Shown: piece by piece, positions 63,089 to 64,000 of the stretch
Layout: each line of letters begins with the position of its first letter
Position numbering within the stretch: position 1 is the first letter of the stretch
From: RHKX01 sp963743875
GTDB taxonomy: Bacteria; Actinomycetota; Thermoleophilia; Solirubrobacterales; 70-9
Direction of reading: 5' to 3'
Length of the DNA stretch: 64,000 nucleotides
Assembly (NCBI GenBank): GCA_963743875.1
Contig: CAVURM010000005.1
Coordinates: 372,001 to 436,000 of the forward strand
Notes under the pieces: model-generated
Database searches by the model: none
The model's input: the letters and a program-made list of their open reading frames with translations, nothing else
What the model was told of the DNA's origin: nothing
Position numbers and translations under genes: made by a program

Positions 63089-64000
63089 GTGGGACCGCTG
63101 CATGAAGTGAAGGTCGTCGAGATCGCCTCGATCGGCCCGGGGCCGTTCGCGGCGATGATGCTCGCCGACATGGGCGCCGACGTCGTCCGCCTGGAGCGGG
63201 CCGGCGCGGCCGCGGGACTCGGCTCGGGCTCGTGGAACTACATGCACCGCGGCCGACCGTCCGTCGCCTGCGATCTGAAGAACCCCGCGGGTCGGGACCT
63301 CGCGCTACGCCTCTGCGAGGGAGCCGATGTGCTGATCGAGGGATTCCGGCCCGGGGTGATGGAGCGACTCGGGCTCGGCCCCGACGACGTCGCCGAGCGC
63401 AACCCGCGCCTGGTCTACGGCCGGATGACCGGCTACGGGCAGGAGGGCCCGATGGCCCCGATCGCCGGTCACGACATCAACTACGTCTCGCTCTCCGGTG
63501 CGCTCGGAGCGATCGCCCGCGAGGGGGAACGGCCGCTCGTGCCGCTCAACCTGGTCGGCGACTTCGGCGGCGGCGGGATGCTGCTGGCGCTGGGCGTCCT
63601 GGCCGCCGTGATCGAGGCCCGCGGCTCCGGTCAGGGCCAGGTGGTCGACGCCTCGATGGTCGAGGGAGCCTCGGTGATGATGACCCTGATGCACGCGCTG
63701 CGGGACGTGGGCATGTGGAACGACCGGCCGGGAACCAATCTCCTCGATTCAGGCGCCCACTTCTACGAGGTCTACGAGTGCTCCGACGGCGGCCACATCG
63801 CGGTCGGGGCGATCGAGCCGCAGTTCTATTCGTCGCTGCTCGAGCTGATGGAGCTCGACCCCGAGGAGTTCCCGCAGATGGACCAGGCCCGCTGGCCCGA
63901 ATTGAAGGAGCGATTCGCCGCGGTCTTCATCACCAAGACCCGGGACGAGTGGGCTGCGATCCTCGAGCCCGCCGAGGCCTGCGCGACGCCCGTCCTCAAC
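63089..64000 (+). CDS. Alpha-methylacyl-CoA racemase (CaiB/BaiF family), truncated by the right edge
   Basis: 304 codons are visible from the GTG at 63089. VVEIASIGPGPFAAMMLADMGADVVRLERAG is the family opening, GRMTGYGQEGP follows, and the catalytic His and Asp of racemases are in IAGHDINYVSLSG and NLVGDFGGGGM. The MCR/AMACR branch uses this His/Asp pair to invert 2-methylacyl-CoA. The reading frame is free of indels, unlike the genes just to the left. Confidence 0.9.
   Translation, partial: MGPLHEVKVVEIASIGPGPFAAMMLADMGADVVRLERAGAAAGLGSGSWNYMHRGRPSVACDLKNPAGRDLALRLCEGADVLIEGFRPGVMERLGLGPDDVAERNPRLVYGRMTGYGQEGPMAPIAGHDINYVSLSGALGAIAREGERPLVPLNLVGDFGGGGMLLALGVLAAVIEARGSGQGQVVDASMVEGASVMMTLMHALRDVGMWNDRPGTNLLDSGAHFYEVYECSDGGHIAVGAIEPQFYSSLLELMELDPEEFPQMDQARWPELKERFAAVFITKTRDEWAAILEPAEACATPVLN

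Overview
The window is high-GC bacterial chromosome with many GTG starts, short ATGA/GTGA/TGATG stop-start overlaps and lipoproteins carrying a lipobox. Gene content (Rpf-like secreted transglycosylase, PstS lipoprotein, CHAD proteins, Ppk1, a two-domain ThyX, nuoJ-N) suggests an actinobacterium, perhaps the Thermoleophilia/Solirubrobacterales. That placement is inferred from gene content and base use, with no marker gene to prove it. No rRNA, tRNA, CRISPR array or prophage was seen.

Layout. 0-5.9 kb: the start of a metallophosphoesterase and a small repeat protein (minus), a MacB/FtsX-type ABC pair, a CYTH protein, another metallophosphoesterase and an LLM flavin oxidoreductase. 6-11.4 kb: a lipoate ligase-like protein, an Rpf-like wall hydrolase, SpoIIM-like and HD-domain proteins, enoyl-CoA hydratase and an M23 peptidase; both wall-hydrolase genes have a TGTGA-N6-TCACA (CRP-type) palindrome upstream. 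11.7-26 kb: a phosphate and polyphosphate supercluster (PhoB-like regulator, pstSCAB, phoU, DUF47, TIM-barrel isomerase, ppx, two half-CHAD proteins, a PHP-glycosyltransferase fusion, ppk1) with 11-nt-spaced Pho-box-like repeats at four places. 26-30 kb: FAD oxidoreductase, HdeD-like protein, UspA and an APC permease.

30.3-43.9 kb is a catabolic island: CoA-acylating semialdehyde dehydrogenase, class-III aminotransferase, FadR/GntR regulator, an enolase paralogue, glycerate 2-kinase, a PotABCD-type importer with two tandem binding proteins, and a CrtI-like oxidoreductase. A shared palindrome ATTGTnGAACAAT lies upstream of the dehydrogenase and in the aminotransferase/regulator promoter, so the regulator probably controls these units. 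The enolase and glycerate kinase together would turn glycerate into 2-phosphoglycerate and then PEP; the imported substrate is unknown. Then follow acetyl-CoA synthetase, a secreted trypsin-like protease, a duplicated-domain ThyX, a VOC protein and nuoJKLMN (minus).

55.3-62.5 kb holds an HSL-type esterase and a dpp/opp peptide-importer operon, all broken by dense single-base indels, mostly insertions, although motifs and reading potential survive. This looks more like uncorrected sequence than natural decay. An intact alpha-methylacyl-CoA racemase runs off the right end.

Three families of structured non-coding repeats are scattered between genes. The most striking is a 350-410 bp element present three times, with a variable number of 30-bp tandem units followed by conserved inverted repeats.
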